The notes beneath the pieces are model-generated. The model worked only from the letters and a program-made list of their open reading frames with translations, ran no database searches and was not told where the DNA came from. Positions 29,287 through 42,957 of a DNA stretch of 64,000 nucleotides are shown here, piece by piece. This DNA is from Sitta carolinensis. Lineage: Eukaryota > Chordata > Aves > Passeriformes > Sittidae. The DNA is taken from positions 6,143,859-6,207,858 of the forward strand of contig CM063287.1 in assembly GCA_032173965.1 (NCBI GenBank). Reading direction: 5' to 3'. Position 1 is the first letter of the stretch, and each line of letters starts with the position of its first letter. A program made the translations under genes and the position numbers.

Positions 29287-31405
29287 ACAAAGAAAATAAG
29301 TGGAAATCCATAGCCAGAAATTAGTCTTATTGTTAGAAATAAGATATCATTCAGGTTTTCAGGAAACTGTGTTCCACGTGTGCATTTATTACTGCTAGGG
29401 TCAAAAGCACAAGCTCACTGAAAATGAGCCTGGAACAGCTCCTTGAAGTCATATGTATATTTTTGACTGGTAAGCAGATAAATGTCAACCATTATTACAT
29501 TACTTTTTATACAAAAAAAAAAAAAACAAACAAATCCAGCATTAATGTTTCAATCTCCAGTTGGGAAATATTTTTATACTCTCTGGTGTATTTTGTTCAG
29601 ATAAAATTCTGGATACTGTTTTATTTTACAGACCACAAAATAACCATGTAGCAGCTTTGTAATTAGATTTTAACTATTTTTACTACTCGAGTACAGTGAA
29701 ATAGACAATCTTCAGTCATAAGGGACTGCTTTTAGAGTATCTCATAAAAAGTCATCTTAGGAAAAAAATCTAGTTGTCTACTATAGGTTGTCTTTTTCAA
29801 ACTAAGTACTGTGCACTGGTAATACAATTAAATGGTTATTTCCCCTTTCTAAAGCAAAGGGTTAGAATAAGATCCAATAACTGCAAGATATAGAGTGCTT
29901 GATCTTTGCTCAGCTGAATAATAGACAGTATAATGACCTGTTCAACTGCAGGCAAATGTTTTTCTAATATTTGCCATGTAAGTGCAAATAATTATGACTT
30001 TGTGGGCCATGTGAAATCTAGTGATTCTAAGTATTCAGAGTTTTTATATGTCTAGATCAAAAAGGATATTTCTAAAATCATTTAGAAGGGCTTATTAATT
30101 TATATCCTCATACAAGTATGGATCTGAATGCATAAAGCAGTTACACTGCTTGCATTTGAATTACTGCATGGCAGTTACCTTGTTCTGCAGGATCTTCACC
30201 ATGCAGCTGTTCCTCATGCTGAATTCCTTTTTGCTTCAGTGCAAGCAAATGAAAGGGCTGCACAAACAATTAGGTGTTATCTAGTGTTCCAGTGTTTTGT
30301 AAGTGAAGAAGGTTCTTCACACACAAGATTACTTCAGTTTGATCCAAATTCCTTTATAGCTTTTCCTAGGTATAACTGAGAGTTTTAGGTTATTTTTAAG
30401 TAGGTAATATATTTCCTGTGGAAGCAGATGTTCCCAGAACGCTGGGGGCAGACTGATGGCACAAAGGCAGGAATTCTGCACAAGTGGTACAAGACAAGAA
30501 AAAGCTTCCCATGTTTCCAAATAGCCTGTGTGTTTATGACTTTTTATCAACCATTACTCTAAAGCTGCAGTGTTACACTAGGTTAGGATGAGAGCATTTT
30601 TTAAAAGACCAAAACTAAAATACATAGACTGTAGAACATACACATGCAATCCTGTGCAGCATCTCAGGCACAACTCTGTAACCAAGGTAGTATTGTGTAT
30701 TAGGTTTGTTAATACTGTTCTGTGCTGGCAGCTCAGCACACCAATGTGAAAAACTGTCTGTTTGTTTGTGGTTTTTTCTCTGTATCCAAAGGCAAGGCAG
30801 CACAGTCATCCCCAGCACTGTAGGTCATGGCTTTGGCCTGAAAGCCATAAACACCTCGACATATTTGCATTCTGCACAGACTCCTGCTCGGCTGAGGCTA
30901 CCACAGCTGGGTGGTAGGAGCACCCAGCACAGGAGGAGAGGCTGCTCTACAAACCTTTGAGTTTCCTCAAGTGAGAGATTCCTACCCCTCTGAGATTCAC
31001 CACCACATGGTGATAAAGAAGGGCTATAAATGGTGGTTGCAAATATGTCTCCTTAATTCTTGGTCAGTGACAATGTGTACAAGAACATGGAATGAGAGAG
31101 GACATGTCAAGACTCAGATAAATAGCTGTTGTCATAAAATGTTAGCCAGTCACGTTTTAAGTAAGTATTGCTACTAGGTTTTACACAACCAAAGCTATTG
31201 TATGATTGTAATCTTGCCAAACTGTAATGGTTATATAAATGAACCTGAGGTATATGCAATAATATCCAGTTATTCTAGTTATCAGCTACTATAACCAAGT
31301 GGCTGGTTCATTTGGTTAATGCTGTCTATGGCCTTTAATCTTGGTGGTTATTTCGTGTTTTTTATTTTGGAAAAAAAAGTCAATAAAACTGTTTAGTTAC
31401 AAGTT
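29287..31405 (+). other. RHOBTB1: RHOBTB1 3' UTR
   Basis: About 2.1 kb of noncoding sequence follows the stop codon up to the first canonical poly(A) signal at 31382. It contains an 8-mer miR-31 seed match at 31212-31219 and A-rich tracts (around 29513). The 3' end is inferred from the AATAAA and was not observed. Confidence 0.65.
31382..31387 (+). terminator. RHOBTB1: Polyadenylation signal AATAAA of RHOBTB1
   Basis: This is the first AATAAA after the RHOBTB1 stop codon on the + strand, followed by a moderately GU-rich stretch. An ATTAAA at 29828-29833 could be a weak proximal signal. Confidence 0.65.
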
Positions 31406-33559
31406 GTCTCCTAGCTCTTTGAAGAAACTTCCTTAATTTTGCCTTGCATCCTTCCTTTTTTAGTGCTGCTTGTAAGCATTCAGTTGTGCTCTCATTCACT
31501 GAATTTTACTGAACTTTTGCATACTTGCATAGCACATTAGGATTTGTGGTTGGGAATGTCACAGAGAAATCCTAGAGAGTTTGAAGATGATGTTGGAAGG
31601 TTGGTGCTTGTTACTTACTCTTAAACTGTACAGCAAAAGAAAAACAAACCTCTTGCCACTTTCCTCCACAGTTTCTAATATTTGATTAGCATGGTATTAT
31701 CCGAGGGACATGAAACTAATTGGTCATGACACACAGGGAGGAAAAATGTAGGTAAACAGCAGGATGTCTGTAAAGTTTTCAGTATACTCTAAAAGTTGTT
31801 CAAACACTGTTTTCCCTGCTTTCTTACTGCCTTAGTTGTCAACCACCTTACAGAATTCCTCATTACCTATTAGCAAACCCTCAGCAACTACCTTCCTGAG
31901 TACAGCTTATTTAATTGATAGATGTGTAAAGTTGGTACTTTTCTAGACAATTTTTGCAAGATAAGCAAAGAATGCCATGTTAAGAGCTTTGAAAAAACTC
32001 ACAAAGCAATGCCAGTGACACAAAGTAAGCACATTCAGTACAGTGTTTGTTTTTCAAGAGCTAATTTATGAAAATGTTACATATCTAATTTACTTTTGGA
32101 AGCAAAATTTTATTTCTCTGAACTTACCATTAGTAAAGGTAATGGGCTGAAAAGAAAGAGTGGTGATCTCAGGTGTAAAAGTGTTTCTCTTGTTTATGAA
32201 AAAAGCAGTAGGAGAAAGGAGCAAATCAGAAGCATTGCTTTCCAGGGTATTCTTTTTGAAATATTAAGACCAATATTAAGAAGATTTTGTTTTTGAGGAA
32301 TCTCATTCATCTTGCCTCTTAGAAACAATATTTTCCTATTTGTTCTTTAAGACAGAATTTCTGCCAGCAAGTTTCTCTGCACCAGAACAGATTTCCGTGG
32401 CTTGCTACTCCCAAGTAGCCCACCAATTCCAGAAATAGAGTTGTTGTGTAAGATGGGAGTGGCCAGACTTCAGCCACAGCTCCCTGATTTCATGTGCTGA
32501 AGACCTACTCCTCACAGTCCTTTAGTCAGATCAGGCCTCAAAGCAAGCAAAGGTAAGCCAGACAGTACTAAAAATGTGGGTGTGTTAAGAAGGGTTTGCC
32601 TACTAGAAGAGAGTAATCTGGAAATCCCTCCTGAGCACTGAAAGCATGGTTCCAACAGAGGGAGTAAGAAAAAAAGCAGCACATTGCTCTAATTCTTCAG
32701 CAGCTTGCCTACAGATAGCCCTCAAGAATAGCTTATGCCTAGAAATGTTTGATTTGTAAAATGGGGGGATTTCTTTTTTCCATGTTCAAATAATAAGCCC
32801 TGATAGAGCAACTGAAGGCATCTTGGAAATCCTTCTCTTAGGGTCAAGTCTCTCATCCTCTGTACAAAGAGGTTTAGATAAAGATCTAATGTACTAAATA
32901 GGATTAATTTTGGTACGCAAACTCCAGGATGGTGACATATTTCAGTTCTTCCAGACTTTAGGATTACAGTCTGGTGAAGAGATTTGCTTTGTCAGATGAA
33001 ACTATGGTTTTGTCCCTATTCTGTCCCTCTCTTTTAAATCACAGTCTTTCTACTCTTGTCACTGGCTAGGCCAGCATTTATTTACTCTGGGTTGGATTCC
33101 GAAGTACATGCTATGCAGTGAGATGTCTTTAAGGTGTCTGCTTGCCACTCTTGAATCCCCTTAGATTTTTGATCTGTTAAAATGATCTAACAGCATTTGC
33201 ATGAGTTTACTTCTCCTGCAGGCAAGATTTCCATTGAAATGGATGAGATACTACACACACACACACTTTGGGCTTTGAGGTGCTGCCTAATGAATTTCCA
33301 CGTTATCGCTTGCCTGTGTTCCAAATCTCCTGAAGAAGTTAGTTCTGTGTACTGCATGCAGGATAAGAGTGTGTTAGCAATGATAATCCCCATCCTGAAG
33401 TCTCTACAACAGGATAATTCATTGTCAGTTAACTTAAGCCTTTGCCTTTAGCTAAGAGAACACAACCCATGTCATGGATTCACTTTGCACTAGCAGCCAG
33501 AGTAGTGAGACTATTGTATATTTATATATGCAAACTAAATCCCTCACTGCTGCTTACAT

Positions 33560-33608
33560 AAAAAAAAAAAAAAAAAACAAAAAAAAACCAAAAAACAAAA
33601 AACAAAAC
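33560..33608. repeat. A-rich tract (A18 plus interrupted A runs)
   Basis: A18 at 33560-33577 is followed by A-runs broken by single C or CC. It resembles an aged poly(A) tail, but no retroposed gene is recognisable upstream of it. Confidence 0.9.
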
Positions 33609-36600
33609 CTTGCTTTCTGGTATAAATATAAAAAGCTTTTGGATCAAGGCTGCAGGAAGCTAAGATGAAAATCTGAACATTAGAAGATGGTCATGCTAAT
33701 GTATCCCAGCTCTAGAGAAAATCAAACCGAAAAGGTAAAGCTGTGATGGAGGACAAGCCTGGCATGGGACAACAGACTTGTGATGGCTCCTTTATAATTG
33801 TTCAGCCTCACCAGCTGGTTTGTAAGCAGGCTACATAGCTACAACATCCCACTGGCATGTTCTGCAGCAACAAACATTCCCAAGAGGCAGGTCCTGCATC
33901 CCACCCCCACAGCATGGGTTACAGGGAAAATATTACAGTACATTGCTAATTCATCTCAAGTCCTTTCCCGTACACTGGTACCCCACACTCTGTCCTTTGG
34001 CCTGCAGAAATGTCCAGTACCACCTCCTGGACATCATATATCTGTTTTTGTCCCATCTTGAAGGATATTCCAGAACAAGGACTTTACCCCAACACAGGAA
34101 GGATCTCTATCCAGTTTCTTTCTGGAACAAAGCTCTGTGACAGACAGGTATTGGCCTGTTTACGGACAAGATAAAAGTAATATAAATTAACAAATTTGCA
34201 AATACACTCCAAGTCAGAGACTGAGTGAGTGAACACACAGGCATGAGATGTGTGACTGCAAGGACAGGAGTATTTCAGGTACCATCTGAAGATTCTAAAC
34301 TGGGAGGGGGTTATTCCCTGGAGATAGCAGCTCTGATTTTCAGCTTTAAAGAAAAACAGCCTTCACCATTAGATAGAATGAGCAAGCTGTGTGCCATCCT
34401 TCTGTATTGCACAGGTCTGAGGCCTTGGAGGGCTGTCTCACCCCCCACCCTCACACTTATCTAAAGTTTTAGACAAGCTGCCAGGAGATGACACTTCACA
34501 GTGAAGATTTTCATAAGAAATTTTCTTGTCTTTGACATTAAAAAAAATAAAAAATAATTCTTTAGTCCCCATTAGGATTAATATTTTTTTTAACTTATGG
34601 CTGTATAATAAGGATTACATGGCATTCCAGGTATTAGTACTGAGTATTCAAATTATCCTCACAGGTTATAAAAAACCCCCTACAATTAGCAGTTTATGAG
34701 TATATGATTAAATTTGCATCTTAGTCATTAAATATAAGCTGTTCATTCCGACTACATGATCAGATGTGATTGCTTCCACCACCCAATATTTGAAATAATA
34801 GTTATACACTACATATTACAAAGAATATTTCTTTACATATTTCTCCTGGGTCCTCAATTACAGCTACTTATAAAATTTTGTGGATCCTTGTGCCCTTTGT
34901 ATCACATTTACATTTTTCAATTATAGAATGTCTAGGGTGAGTTTCTAAATAATTGGCAGATATCCTCGTGTGTTGAAAATCAGATGATGGTGCCTATTCC
35001 CACAAGCACTCTAAAGAAAGGGAGGTTCAGAGGAGCCCCTGGGGACTCTCTGGGGTGGGAAGATCTTTGTGAATCCTTCCTGCTCTTGCACAGGAACAGG
35101 ACAGCTCTCCCTGCACAGGCAGACAGACCTGCATCAGCTTGCAGGGGATGTGATCAAGTGTCACCAGTCCTGCAGCCTGTAAGATTTCTAAGAGCACTCT
35201 GAAACAGCCTCAGCCAAGTGTGACCACACACACACTTCCTGCTCATCTTCCAGTGACTCCCCAGGCTGTTCTTCTGAGGCAGGTCCTCCCCAGCTTTGCT
35301 CCCCCTTCCTTTTGGCTGGCCAAGGACAGCAAAGTCCAGGCATGCAGAGGTGATTTTTGGCCTACTGAGCACAGTGCAGCTCTTGCAGCTGCTGCAGTGC
35401 CCATAACTGCACAGCCCTGCTCTTCTCAGCTCTCCAGGGTAGGAAAAGTAACGAGCTGTGGACTCATGTCTGCCCTTAATGGGGATGTTTATCTGCTCAG
35501 GGAGTCTGTTTGTTTGCTGTAGTCACAGCAAGGTCTGTTTTCTGGTAGCTATTTGCTAAGTAGATAGGAGGAATAAGAAATAAAAAAATTACTGTATCCA
35601 AAGATTATTGGGTGATTACCTCAAGATAATTGGGCAATTAAGTTAAAGGCTTGCCTTCCATTCTACTTAGGCCTCCAGAATGTCTGAAGGTGAGGAGATG
35701 ACTGAAGGTCAGTGCAGGCACTGGTGGGCAGAATTTTCCTGTTAATAAAACAGATTGCTCCTCTGTAGCTGAACAGAGGGGCAAGGAGGCAGGTGCCTGG
35801 GAGTTTGTTAGAATCTGTGAAATTATTCACCTTCAATTTTTTCTGCTACTAAATTGGCCAGGCACTACAGTAGGTGCTGTAGGGCTCCAGGAAGTGTTGT
35901 GTGCCGTGCACTGAGTGGGGGTACAGGGAGCACATGTGCCACCCCTCTGTAAAAGGCAGGCACTTGCTGCAGCTGTAGGGGTAGGATTTAATGGCCTTGC
36001 TGCTCTCTCCTGGATCCATGGCTTTGGTGTTGACATTGCACACCTGCCCAGCCCAGTAACACGGAGACTTGGGCCAGGGAGTGTCAGCCTAGAACAACAT
36101 TCTCCCCTTAGGCTTCGAAAGATTGTTTCCTTAAATCTGGTACCCAGACACTGAACAGAAATCCAGTAGTCTTACCTACTGCATTTTCAGCCCTTCTAAG
36201 CTGTTTTTCAGTCCTTGTCAGACTTCTCGTGCCACATAACACTCGGGTGTGAAGAGCTTTGAGTTCCCAGGTAACCTGGAAAAGTTCGTGGATGAGAAGT
36301 TTACTGGGAGTTAATAAATGCATGGAAAAACATGCCTGACTGAGCAATTTCCAAAGTCAAATAGGTGGGGGTTTGCAGAAGAGCTGTTGCTAACTGGTCA
36401 TGCTGTTCTTTGTTTCTCTGGACATCAGGTTTTGGTCACTGTCAGACACAGTGTAAGGGACAGACAAATCCTTAGTCTGATCCAGTAGTGCTCATCTCTG
36501 CTCCAGAAGTGCTGGAATGAAGAATTCAGTGCAAGAAGGAGGCTTTTCTCACCTAACCATGTGCTGCTTCGCAACAAGGCTACCTAAGAACCCTATCCAA

Positions 36601-39600
36601 CAGAGTTCTTTCCATGCCCTTTTGCTGATCACCTTCCAACTATTGAAAGTTCCTGTGATCCTCTAATGCTATTGTTGTAAATGCTAATAATAAATCCAGG
36701 TGACACTGACAGCAGCAGGTTAACACACAGCAATTCAGCGTGTTTTCACTGCACCACCTGCACTGAATGGAATTATTGCACATTCACTAAACCACATCTT
36801 GGCAGGCTGTCCAGTATCCACAGGCACCCATAACCACTCAAACACTTTTCCCCTTTTATCCAGAAGTTGTACCAGACTGGACTCTGGATTCTCATCTCTA
36901 TTATTCAGCAGAGTTGAAACAGAAATGGTTCTGCCAGGGTCATGCAAATGATCAAGACCTGCCCCTGATGTCTCCTCTCCTTTAGGTGCACAACTGATCA
37001 TAATCAATGCTTGGATGGACTGTCAGGTGTAAGCTAGAGGCTCAACTGTTCTCTCTGTGACTGCTTCATCAGCTATTTTCTTTCAGGGACATGAGTGCAA
37101 GATAGATCTCTTTAAATTCCCATTTGACCTCAACTGCAATACCTAGCAAGTAAAATACAGCCACCACACTTTCCCCTTACCCCTTCAGCAGTCAGCTACA
37201 CCATCTTCTGATTTAGCATCAGCTGAGTGAAGTACTAAAACCAAGTCAAAACCACTTTACACAGGCACTTGGCATTTCCTGAGCATCCTCATTCTTGGAC
37301 AAGGCTTTAACTGGGCACAGGGAGGGCAGACTGGCACAATCTCTGTATTAGTTCTGAGTTGTCTGTGTGCTGGTGTACTGTAGGAAGCCAGCAGGCTCCT
37401 CAGGAAGGGTTTGCCCTCCTAGCCAGCCAAGAAAGCAGGCATCTGTAACACATGGAGGGCTGTGTTCAGCCTGAGGTGGAAACTGGAGAACCCCAAAATT
37501 ATGGAAGGTGGAAAGGCTCTTAGGTTGTAACTAAGCATTCCATTAGCATGAAAGTTGGATGGCATCAAACGAAACTAGCACAAGGCAGATTCACAACTGA
37601 GAGATCTCCTTCATAGCAGTGTTTGCTGAGCTGCAAAATTTCTTGCCAGAGAACACAGGCTGGAAGCTTACACAGCTCCCAAAAGAAATCTTTAGGGAAG
37701 AAACCTATCAAATAGGTTTCTTCATCACACCTCTACTTCAGAACTTAAGCCCCAAGGCATTGAAAGATGGGAAAATACTAGCAAATATAATTTTGTGCTT
37801 ACCTTTGTTTTATATTTCCTGGAGCATCTGCTGTTGGCCACTGTCAGAAGCAGGAACCAGGGCAGAGCAGACCTTTGGTCATCTTCTTGTGCTGGTTCCT
37901 GAGCCTGTGATTAAGGACTCTCCTGCCTCACTACAAAGACCCAAATCTGCAGCAGAGTCCCTTGTATTTGTACAGGTTGGGCTTCTATTGGGTATCAGTT
38001 CAGGAGCTCATCATTTGCCTGATGGCAAGTACAGGTTCAGCCCATGAAAGGGGAGGAGGGAAAGCAACGGGATTTATCCTTCTCTCTATTCCTGGAATGT
38101 TGTAGTGTTCCTATATTGTTGTGTGCCAAAGAGGAGGTCAGAAGAGGTCAGATCCATGAAGTGACTGTAGGACTGAAACACTGCAAAACAGACACGTCTT
38201 TGGGCACAGGAGCCACACCCAGGCATCAGCTCCTGGGTGTGAGATGTTATTAGTCCTGCCCAATATTCTTAATGATGAAATCTGGCCTCACACTTCAGTA
38301 AATAATGATTTTTGTTCTGGATGCTGCTAAATCATACAAATAGTGTCTGCCAGGGATCTTAAATAACCTGGAATAATTTGGCCCTCACCAGGCACCCTAA
38401 GCGATGCTGTAGATTCAGCTCCTGTCAGCTCCTGTGATCCCCAGGGTCACCTACACTGCCCTGCTCTCTAGAAATCCCTTTTGCCCGTTGGGAATTAATC
38501 AGTTTCCAATTCTAGAGCTGCACAGTAGCATATTAACAAAAGAAATCCCTGCTGTGAGCAGTGATAGTAGAGAAAGAGGGAGATATGTCTTGCCTTAAAG
38601 TATGGCCCTGAGCCTGTTGCTGAGTGCAGAGAGCCAAGGTAAGTATGTGTCCAGCATCACTTCTGCCTGCCCTCAGCCTTGCTTCTTTCTCACTTGGCTG
38701 ATTTTCACAGACAAAGCAGTGTCACTTAATGTGATACACATTCCTTCTATTGCACTGGGAATAATCCTTCATTGCTATAAGCTTTTTCAATTTTCTTAAG
38801 GCTTTTTATGCTTTGCCAGCACAGCATAATTTATTTTGTTGAGTGGTTTACACATCGAAGTGTGTGAAGTTGTATTTATATGTCTCTGATGAGTTCTTTC
38901 CTGGCTAGTGGATCAGTGTCGTGGGTTTGTTTTTTTTACTGTAGCTTTCTGCTTTCAGTGCAATTTTTCACCTAAAAATGAGACTTCAGACCTGCTGACT
39001 TCTGCCACTTCACACCAGTCCAATTCTCAACACCAGCAGACACAGTAGAGCCTGGCACCTTCCCCGTAGTGGGGAGCTTCTCACTTTTGTCCAGAGTAGA
39101 TGAGGACCCTTTAGACAACAAACTGCAACTGTCCCTCTCAGGTGCTGTCCTTGGGTTTTCTGGCTTTATGCCCTTACTTTAAGTTACATATAGTTTTAAA
39201 AGTTTAGGCTCTGTCTACTCTTGACATTTAAACTGAAGTGCTTCTTTCCTCTCCATACGTTTTCCTCTCTCTTGGAACATAAGCTTTTTGTAAACTAAAA
39301 GGTGTGGACAACAAGTGTGATTAAATCTAGCTGTGGGTGTGCTCACATCAGAGCGCAGCTAAAGCTACACTTGTTTTTGTGCAAGTGCCATCGGTGACTG
39401 AGAGCTTGTGCAGCACCTCAGGTGGGACAGAACAAGGCACAGTCAGAGCCATCAGACACTGCCCAGTCCTCACTACTTTTTATGAAAGGACAAAGAAGCA
39501 ACACACTCCTCCCAGATGTGCTAATAAGCAGATTTCAGTCACAGCACATCACTTGATCTGCTAGACATGCCTTTTGGGAAGTGCCCAGGTTCATCTGAGA

Positions 39601-42597
39601 GCCATGTTTATGTGAGGCTTAGGACCAGGTTTTTTTAATAGAGATCCAAACCTTAGAGAGAGCACCTGTATTTGTCAGTGGAGTATATATGGAGTCTATT
39701 GTTATTAAACCAAACTAGTTAACAAAACCCACACCTTGTCTGAAATACAGATTCAGAGGATTTAAAGTCCAGGGAGAATAGCACCTTCCATCCTTGCCCT
39801 GCCTCCCTGGCATCCTGTTTGGCAGGTTAGGCCCTTGGTAGTACAAGTACACTTGCAGCCTTTTGGACTGGTAGAAAGGAAAAGAATATTTAGAAGTGGC
39901 TGAAGCGTTCACGGCTAGGGAACAGGAGGAGAAATCAGGCCTTGTTATTAGGTGCAGAATCATCCCCATGAGTGGATTCCCCTGCATTCATCTCAGCTCA
40001 GAAGGGTCTTTGCAAGCTTCATGCACACACTCAGCTCCAGGTTCTCCCCCTTGTCCCACCACCCTCTGACCTCCAGCTGCAGAGAAGCACTGGAGCAACT
40101 CATTAGGCAGGGCCACAGGTGAGTCATTAGCACAGCCTTCACACCCTTCCCTTTATGAGGGCCACCTGCACGGATGACTTCCCCTTGGCTCTGCTTTCTG
40201 CTGAATTGGAGGTATTGGAGCCTGCCTCAATCAAATCTGCCTTTGCATCACCAGCTAGAACAGAGCTGCGTGGCTGGTTGTGAAAGAGCATCATATTCCC
40301 TGAGAAGTAGGAGGCTCCCTCCCTGTATTGGGATATTTTACCTACTTGTAAGGGTTTTGAGCATTGCCAGGAGAAGAGAATATGTCAAACTAAAAATGCA
40401 TGACAACATTTAAGGAGGGTAAATTAAAATTTGAATGGGCTGTTGGAAGCCTAATTCAAGCAATAGCAGTAGCTGATCATTAACTTTTCCATAGTAGAGC
40501 AGGCAGAGCTATAAAAGCATATTACTAAGATTAATTAATTTAGCACCACTACACCTCTTTTAAGTAGGTGAATTACCTCCCTGAATAGGTAAAAAGTAAT
40601 AGAAGAGTACTCTGTGGAAGTTAATTGGAAGTACATCAGCTGCACAGAGCCCCACACCCAATTGTCCTCACTCATTGTGTAAAGCTACAACAATTCCCTC
40701 TTACAGCTTTGAGCAAAGCATTTGCTCTGCTATTAATGACCAGCTGGGATTTGTGGTCAAGATATCCCACATGGCAGCTCATCCCTACAGTGATTAGATG
40801 TATTACTACTTATTCCTTAATTAAACACCTCTTTCTTTAGCACAACAGCATAGTATAGCAGCAGGGAGCAGTGACTGAGCCCAAAGATGATGGTCATTTG
40901 CACCTATTTTCTATTTTCTTACCAGAGGCATCCAGCAGTGTCATGAACAAGCCAGCCCCAGTGAAACCAGCAGAAGAAGGCTTATAGCCAGCTGAAGTCC
41001 TGGATGCCAGAACTAGATAGAAGAAGCTGTAAGGAGCCCTTAGTTCAGTCTACAAGCAAACATACAGGTTAAACAAACAAAGACCTAAAAACTGCTGAGA
41101 GTGGACAACTACTGAAGTGCCATGGGATGCAAGATTTTATGCCAAAGGTTCCTATAAGTTTTGGAAGATAAAAATCTCCTTTTCCAGTTTATCCTTCATA
41201 CATAATAGAAGAAAAAAAGATCCATTTGAGCCCAAGAAATGTGAAGCAGTTTACCTTCTACTTCCTTTAGTTCTGAGCACTCCTCTCTCGCCCTCCAGCA
41301 ACAAACTCTAAAGAAGCACCTCTGCTGCTCCTTGAGTTTTTATAGCCCTCCTCTTCCCCAGAAACCTTTGCAGCCCCTCCTCTCCTCTTCCTCCTCCCCT
41401 GGGCTTTATTTCAGTGGGCTTTAACCTACTGAGTTCAGCATAGGTTTCAATTGTTATATCCATCTTTTTTGGCTGAAATTGTGTCCTACTAAGTGCAATA
41501 ATGTCTCTTTGCTTTCATCTAGGAAGGAAAAGAGTTTTAATGAAAAATATTTTTACATTGTAGTATAAACCTACTCATAAGATTTGACATGCTTGCAGAG
41601 TCATCTGCTACAGCCCTATCTAAAATCTGGAGCTTGGCTCTCAAAGAGGGCATCTCCTCAGAAGATCTTGAGGAAGAAAGGTAATTCTGCTGATCACGAG
41701 AGAAACAGATAGTGGTGTTTAATCCTTTTATGTGCACTGCTGTTTCACTTTCAGTCTGCGGCTGAAATTTTCCTGATATTGTTCAAATGTAGCCTTTCTT
41801 CCTTGGTTCCATCAGGCAGCAAGGCCTGAGGAAAGATTTCAGTGTTTCAGCGTTGTTGTCCTTTGCACAACAGAGAGCAAACGCTCCTCTGTGTCTGCTC
41901 CCTGACCTTCCATAGAGGTGAGAGGTCCACCCCTTCCTTGGTGCTGGATCTGCCCACGTCATGCACACTGCATTTGGTAACAGCCTGTGGGTTTGTAGGG
42001 AACAGGTGCATGTGACTAAATAGATAAAGGAATTACTGGGGGTACTTGCATAGTTTGGATGTGTCCATCTGAGAGTCTCTGGAGCTGTGTGTTTTCCTCA
42101 GCATGATGAAGATCTTGGGGGTGCTCTGCCAGTCTGTTCTGTGGCCCAGGTAAACACTCCTAGTGCTGTAATGTTACCTGCTGTAGGGGTGATGCCTCCT
42201 GCCAGGGAAGTGATGGGTATTTTATAAAACAGACGTGGGTCTGTTCCCTTCCCCTGCTCCTGCCAGCCCCTGTTGCTATGGACAGGGTTTGCTCACTGGG
42301 GCAGTGACCTCCTGAGCTATGCTGGACATGGGATGGGCCCAGGTGGCCCCTGGGACTGACCTGCTTGATCCACAGAGAGCTCTGGGGGACCAGTCCCTGC
42401 ACACAGATGGGGACACCCTCCCCTCTGGGCCCTTGCACGGGGCTGAGGTGGGGATGTTTTTGAGGTGCTTTGCACAAGGCAGTGGTTGTGTTCTTCCAGC
42501 AGATCCAGGCTGACAAGCCACAATCAAGTGCAGCTAGTTCCTGTAACAGTGAGGTTGTTTATCTTGAAGTCCCTCTGTGAGGCCTAGAAACTTTAAT

Positions 42598-42770
42598 ATC
42601 ACAGAATCTGAGAATGCTGAGTTGGAAGAGATACACAAGGGTCATCAAGTCCAACCCAGTCCCTGCACAGCACCGTCCCCAAGAATCACACCATGTGCCC
42701 AAGAGTATTACCCAAATGTTTCTTGAGCTCTGCCAGGCTTGGTGCTGTGACCATTTCTCTGAAACAAGAA
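42598..42770 (-). mobile_element. CR1 LINE 3' fragment, - orientation
   Basis: The + strand reads as the reverse complement of a CR1 3' end: ACAGAATCTGAGAATG, GAGTTGGAAGAG, GTCATCAAGTCCAACCC, a CAAGAATCACACCATGTGCC block and AGGCTTGGTGCTGTGACC. It is diverged and truncated. The right limit is approximate. Confidence 0.85.
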
Positions 42771-42920
42771 GCCTTTTAAAAGAGCAGACACACTGATAAT
42801 CCCACACAACCACAGGACATTAAGTCTCCAGTACTGATGTCTCACTTTGACTCATTTATGTGGTCAGAAAAGCCTTATGGGGCAATTGAGTTCACATAGC
42901 TCATAATTTTATAGCCAGAA

Positions 42921-42957
42921 ATTATTAAAATAATAACAATAAAGTAATAATAATAAG
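42921..42957. repeat. AAT/ATA-rich microsatellite
   Basis: Imperfect TAATAA-type repeats in intergenic sequence. Confidence 0.75.

Noticed and set aside
33474..33608. A-rich tract as the tail of a processed pseudogene
   Set aside because: No recognisable gene or open frame upstream of the tract and no target-site duplication seen.
37619..38047. 142-codon plus-strand open frame in the intergenic region
   Set aside because: No recognisable protein family and no coding-like neighbours; treated as chance.
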